Origin: REDI01 sp038123735
GTDB lineage: Bacteria; Myxococcota_A; UBA796; GCA-2862545
Reading direction: 5' to 3'
DNA length: 9,768 nucleotides
Assembly (NCBI GenBank): GCA_038123735.1
Contig: JAYPAP010000139.1
Coordinates: forward strand, 1-9,768
The notes under the pieces are model-generated. The model was not told where the DNA came from, did not search any database, and saw nothing but the letters and a program-made list of their open reading frames with translations. The translations under genes were made by a program, and so were the position numbers. Numbering within the stretch: position 1 is the stretch's first letter; every line of letters begins with the position of its first letter. Positions 6,728-9,768 of this stretch are shown here, one piece after another.

Positions 6728-6754
6728 TGACCGTCCAAGCGGGAGGGGAGTGTG

Positions 6755-8908
6755 ATGCGCACCGAAGGCTTTGCGATCGCAGTGATCATCGGCGTGCTCC
6801 TCGGAGCCGACACAGATTGGTCCTGGATAACGGTCGGCATCGGAGCCACGACCGCATTCGCCCTGCTGCTCCCCCTCGGGCGGCGGGCCGTCATGGGGCG
6901 AGCGGTTGTCCTCGGCCTCACGCTCGGTACGGTCAACAGTCGGCTCCAGCCCCTCGGTCCTGTGTTGGAGGGCCCGGTCGCGGTGCGTGGTCGCATTACA
7001 TCGGCGGGCCAAGGCTTCGCTGACCTTCGGTCGTCCCAGACCAAGGTCATGGGCCAAACAATATGGAGGGAAGGCCCGATCCGGCTGAACACCGGATCAC
7101 CCCCGCCTCGCGTCGGTGATTACATTCTTGCCTGGGGGGAGGCCCAGCCCGAGTGCTCGCCGCTCATTCCCGGCCTGCCTGCAAAAGCATGGGCCGCACG
7201 CGTCGCTCGAATCCGGACCTGCGTCTCCGTCAACGCGTGGCGCCCCGTCGAACCATCGGAGCAGCCTCGGGTACCGTCTGGCCGATTCACAGGCATCCTC
7301 CCAGCGCTAGCGCATGGTGATCGAACCCTGCTTTCCAGCGATCTGGTGATAGCCATGCGGCAGACCGGTACGAGTCACCTCCTCGCGATCTCGGGCACAC
7401 ATGTCGGCGCCATATCTATCGGTTTTTATGCCTCTATTTCTCTTGCTCTGCGCTTCATCTCACTCCTTCGACCACGGGGTGTTCCAACCCATTGGGTAGG
7501 CTCTCTGTGCGCCATCGGCTGTTGGCTCTTCTGCAACTCAGCAGGATGGCCGATCGGCGGTATTCGTGCTTGTATCTTTGTTTCGGTAGTCGCATTGGCG
7601 CAGCTTTTATCCATCCAAATCCACTGGAGGGCCACCGGGTGGCTCGCCGCCGCCGCAATCGCCTTGAATGAGCCAGGCCTACTCTTCAACATAGGGTATC
7701 AACTTTCTTTTTCAGCCGTGATCGGGTTGCTCACTCTCATGCCTGCTGTCATGGCATGGCGACCGCATCGCGTCCCGTCATGGCTCTGGACCCCGGCGGC
7801 TGTCTCCGGGTGCGCCACGGTCTGCACCGCGCCGGTATTGGCCATGTGGACGGGGGAGATCCCAACTTGGTCCATGCTCGCCAACGTATTCGCCGTCCCA
7901 GCGGTTTCGTTCGGGTGGGTACCGCTCGCTCTCGCTTGGATGGTTTGTCCGGAGTGGCTCCACCCTGGCCTCGCCCTGGTGACTGATGCCGTCGTCGGCG
8001 CCACCCTCAACCTCCTCACGGTGTTCCACGTGGAACCCATCGCCCTGCATCTTCCGATCGCCTTTGGGGTGCCGATACTCCTCGCCATCCTGACTCATCG
8101 ACCCCTACTCGTCGTCCCGTTTCTTTTTACGTCTTCATCTCCCGAACCCAAAGCTGAGGTTCAACTCACTATTCCCGCACTTCAGCAGGGCTGGTCCGCA
8201 TGGATTGAAGGTCCAGAGGGAACCACCCTGATCGATGGCGGAGGTTCAGCGCATGAGTCCATCCGCTGGTGGACAACCCACCCCTCCCCGTCGGTTCAAA
8301 CCGCCGTCCTCACCACTCAATGGGCGGGAAATATTCAAGGATTCTCAGCCATCCTGCGGCGAACCCCACCTCGAGAGCTCTGGATTCCCGCCGGCTCCAG
8401 AGGCGACCCTGACTTGCGAGCACTCCTAGTTTGGGCCGCCGTCCATGACGTTCGCGTCATTCCCGACCCGATCCAGAACCAGGCGCGTCAAGCACGTGCA
8501 ACCCTAGCCAATCCACGCTCTCGCAGCCTGGCGGTGGAGATTCCAGGCCTCCCCGCCGTTGCGGCACCAGGTATCGACTCGGTCGGTGCGCGCTACCTCA
8601 CCCGCGAACTCTCGAGCCCCGTCGACATACTCATCATTCCACCGTGGGGAAGTGCAGGGGCAACCAACCATACCGATTGGGGCAACCTAGAACCACGCTG
8701 GGTGCTCGCCGGTCACCGCCGCATCGACCACGACCGGGCCTCGTGGGCCAAAACCGCCGCACTCGCATTGGACACCGCACGGGTAGGAACCGTGGTCATC
8801 ACCCAGTCCGCAGGCACGCTCACCCTACGGTCATGGCACCCGACCTATGGATGGTCACCCGCGTATGAGGATATGGATGGCGATTTATCGCGCGCAGCGG
8901 CCCGATGA
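6755..8908 (+). CDS. comEC: ComEC/Rec2-family DNA uptake channel protein with degenerate C-terminal domain
   Basis: This is a 717-residue inner-membrane protein. The ATG at 6755 is preferred over the adjacent GTG at 6752 because GGGAGG (6741-6746) lies 8 bases upstream. N-terminal hydrophobic segments (about 6-40, 48-60) precede a soluble OB-like region (about 72-160, VAVRGRITSAG). The Competence domain follows (about 180-455) with the hallmark HLLAISGTHVG (208-218), PIGGIRA (266-272), FNIGYQLSFSAVIGLL (311-326) and many membrane helices. Residues 466-695 align with the metallo-beta-lactamase-like domain: LTIPALQQGWSAWI stands where DVGQGDA is expected, TTLIDGGGS (490-498) is kept, but the HxHxDH stretch is replaced by LTTQWAGNIQGF (519-530) and the HHGS position reads PPWGS (629-633). 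The family transports single-stranded DNA into the cytoplasm during natural transformation. The metal-dependent nuclease-like activity proposed for this domain is unlikely here. Transcription appears sigma-54 driven. The gene converges with lspA. Confidence 0.93.
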   Translation: MRTEGFAIAVIIGVLLGADTDWSWITVGIGATTAFALLLPLGRRAVMGRAVVLGLTLGTVNSRLQPLGPVLEGPVAVRGRITSAGQGFADLRSSQTKVMGQTIWREGPIRLNTGSPPPRVGDYILAWGEAQPECSPLIPGLPAKAWAARVARIRTCVSVNAWRPVEPSEQPRVPSGRFTGILPALAHGDRTLLSSDLVIAMRQTGTSHLLAISGTHVGAISIGFYASISLALRFISLLRPRGVPTHWVGSLCAIGCWLFCNSAGWPIGGIRACIFVSVVALAQLLSIQIHWRATGWLAAAAIALNEPGLLFNIGYQLSFSAVIGLLTLMPAVMAWRPHRVPSWLWTPAAVSGCATVCTAPVLAMWTGEIPTWSMLANVFAVPAVSFGWVPLALAWMVCPEWLHPGLALVTDAVVGATLNLLTVFHVEPIALHLPIAFGVPILLAILTHRPLLVVPFLFTSSSPEPKAEVQLTIPALQQGWSAWIEGPEGTTLIDGGGSAHESIRWWTTHPSPSVQTAVLTTQWAGNIQGFSAILRRTPPRELWIPAGSRGDPDLRALLVWAAVHDVRVIPDPIQNQARQARATLANPRSRSLAVEIPGLPAVAAPGIDSVGARYLTRELSSPVDILIIPPWGSAGATNHTDWGNLEPRWVLAGHRRIDHDRASWAKTAALALDTARVGTVVITQSAGTLTLRSWHPTYGWSPAYEDMDGDLSRAAAR

Positions 8909-8912
8909 GCAG

Positions 8913-9497
8913 CTACTCCTCGAAGTCATCTTCCTCATTGGACTCGAAGAAAAGGTAGTGCACAATGAACAAGCCCACCCCGACGACGAGATTGATATCC
9001 GCGACGTTAAACGTGGGATATACGCACATTGTCGGCCCACAGAAGCCGCCGAGCCCCACCGCCTTCACCGCATCGATGACCGATGGGGAGTCTGAGAAGA
9101 CATGCAGAAAGTCGGTGACCGTGGCTTTGTCGCCGAAAATTGGCTTAACAACCCGATCGATCAGGTTGCCCCATGCGCCGGATAGAACCAGACCAAGGGC
9201 AAAAGACATCAGCACGTTGTGGGCGGATAGTCGGCGATACATGTCGTAGACAACGCCCGTAGCGACCAGCGTAAAGACGACAAAGATCCCGATTCGCCAA
9301 GGCTCGCTCAAGTCGCCCAGCATCCCCAACGCCGCTCCCGGATTCTCCGCGTGCCGAAGGCCGAACCAATGAGGGATGATCTCCAGGCCTTCCCGCGAAT
9401 TTACGGCTTCACTCGCCCGCGCATAGTACTTGGTGGCCTGGTCGATAATGACCCCAATCACCGTTACAAGGCTTATTACCGCTAGCTTGCGCGACAC
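8913..9497 (-). CDS. lspA: lipoprotein signal peptidase (signal peptidase II)
   Basis: This is a 194-residue inner-membrane aspartyl protease that cleaves signal peptides from lipid-modified prolipoproteins. It shows the family motifs: DQATK (19-23), ENPGAALG (51-58), SGAWGNLIDR (106-115), VTDF with the first catalytic aspartate (D129) and PTFNVADI (161-168) with the second (D167). Four hydrophobic segments are visible, at about 5-19, 68-88, 95-110 and 168-184. The stretch between the two catalytic motifs is longer than in typical LspA by roughly 20-25 residues (about 135-159, with C153 and C158). The C-terminus is acidic (SNEEDDFEE). The GTG start is supported by AGGAG 5 bases upstream (9503-9507). 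It follows the ATP-grasp gene by 35 bp on the same strand, and its stop is 4 bp from that of comEC on the other strand. Confidence 0.96.
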   Translation of the reverse strand: MSRKLAVISLVTVIGVIIDQATKYYARASEAVNSREGLEIIPHWFGLRHAENPGAALGMLGDLSEPWRIGIFVVFTLVATGVVYDMYRRLSAHNVLMSFALGLVLSGAWGNLIDRVVKPIFGDKATVTDFLHVFSDSPSVIDAVKAVGLGGFCGPTMCVYPTFNVADINLVVGVGLFIVHYLFFESNEEDDFEE

Positions 9498-9502
9498 GCC
9501 GA

Positions 9503-9507
9503 CTCCT
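9503..9507 (-). promoter_or_regulatory. ribosome binding site of lspA
   Basis: AGGAG on the minus strand, 5 bases before the GTG at 9497, fixes the non-ATG start of lspA. Confidence 0.7.
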
Positions 9508-9532
9508 GCTTGCGCTCCATTGCCTCGCGGCC

Positions 9533-9768
9533 TTAGCGCGTGCCGTCCGCTTCGGCCAACCCAAGGCGAACGGACAGGGCTTCGGCATAGCGGGGTCCCA
9601 AGTTGGGCCCTTCGCGGGGGTACAGATACGGCTCGATGAGCTCAAGCTCAATGAGGGCAAATGAGCCATCGTCCATGCGCACCAGGTCGACTCGAGCGTA
9701 CAACATGTCCTGCTCGACAGCCGCTAAAACTCGCTCCACACAGGCCCTCAACTCCGGGGTGTACTCCC
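9533..9768 (-). CDS. ATP-grasp family protein, C-terminal fragment (N-terminus beyond right edge)
   Basis: The frame is open at the right edge and gives the last 77 residues before a TAA. LYARVDLVRMDDGSFALIEL followed by ELIEPYLYP is the characteristic end of an ATP-grasp ligase domain, where the acidic residues of the ELELIEP strand coordinate Mg-ATP. The ending resembles glutathione-synthetase-like and cycloserine-type (DcsG-like) ATP-grasp ligases, which join a carboxylate to an amine or related nucleophile; the substrate cannot be inferred from this piece. The residues EYTPEL before the first possible internal start (a TTG at 9751) continue the same fold, so the gene truly begins outside the window. 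It precedes lspA by 35 bp and is probably co-transcribed with it. Confidence 0.85.
   Translation of the reverse strand, partial: EYTPELRACVERVLAAVEQDMLYARVDLVRMDDGSFALIELELIEPYLYPREGPNLGPRYAEALSVRLGLAEADGTR

Overview
The window is gene-dense bacterial DNA with a moderately high G+C content. Intergenic gaps are short and start codons mix ATG and GTG with purine-rich ribosome binding sites. A pair of sigma-54 activators (one with an FHA domain instead of a receiver), a ComEC-type channel and an LspA signal peptidase together suggest a Gram-negative bacterium. A deltaproteobacterial or Myxococcota/Bradymonadota-type genome is my best guess. That is an inference from gene style, because no marker gene settles the phylum.

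The left two thirds (1-5586) is one co-directional minus-strand block. In transcription order it holds: a 551-residue protein with several winged-helix-like segments (unrecognised family); a small gamma-glutamylcyclotransferase-like protein; a sigma-54 activator with almost no sensory domain; a second sigma-54 activator with an N-terminal FHA domain; a short coiled-coil protein; and a very acidic, repeat-bearing protein that runs off the left edge. Spacings are 20, -11, 43, 96 and 4 bp, so the block looks like an operon.

At about 5587-5751 a divergent intergenic region separates this block from two plus-strand genes. The first (5752-6612) looks like an AAA+/STAND-type ATPase fold that has lost its P-loop. 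The second (6755-8908) is a ComEC/Rec2-like DNA uptake channel whose C-terminal metallo-beta-lactamase-like domain has lost its metal-binding motifs. The 142-bp gap between them contains two tandem 23-bp repeats and, about 50 bp further on, a near-consensus sigma-54 (-24/-12) promoter. This is the layout expected for a promoter driven by an enhancer-binding protein, and two such proteins are encoded a few kilobases away.

The right end (8913-9768, minus strand) holds lspA, convergent with comEC with only 4 bp between stop codons, preceded by the C-terminal end of an ATP-grasp enzyme that enters from the right edge.

The most interesting possibility is a regulatory module (winged-helix protein, GGCT, two sigma-54 activators, coiled-coil and acidic proteins) that controls the divergent P-loop-less ATPase-like protein and/or the degenerate ComEC. 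The link rests on proximity and on the promoter architecture and is not demonstrated by sequence alone. No tRNA, rRNA, CRISPR array, insertion sequence or strong intrinsic terminator was seen.
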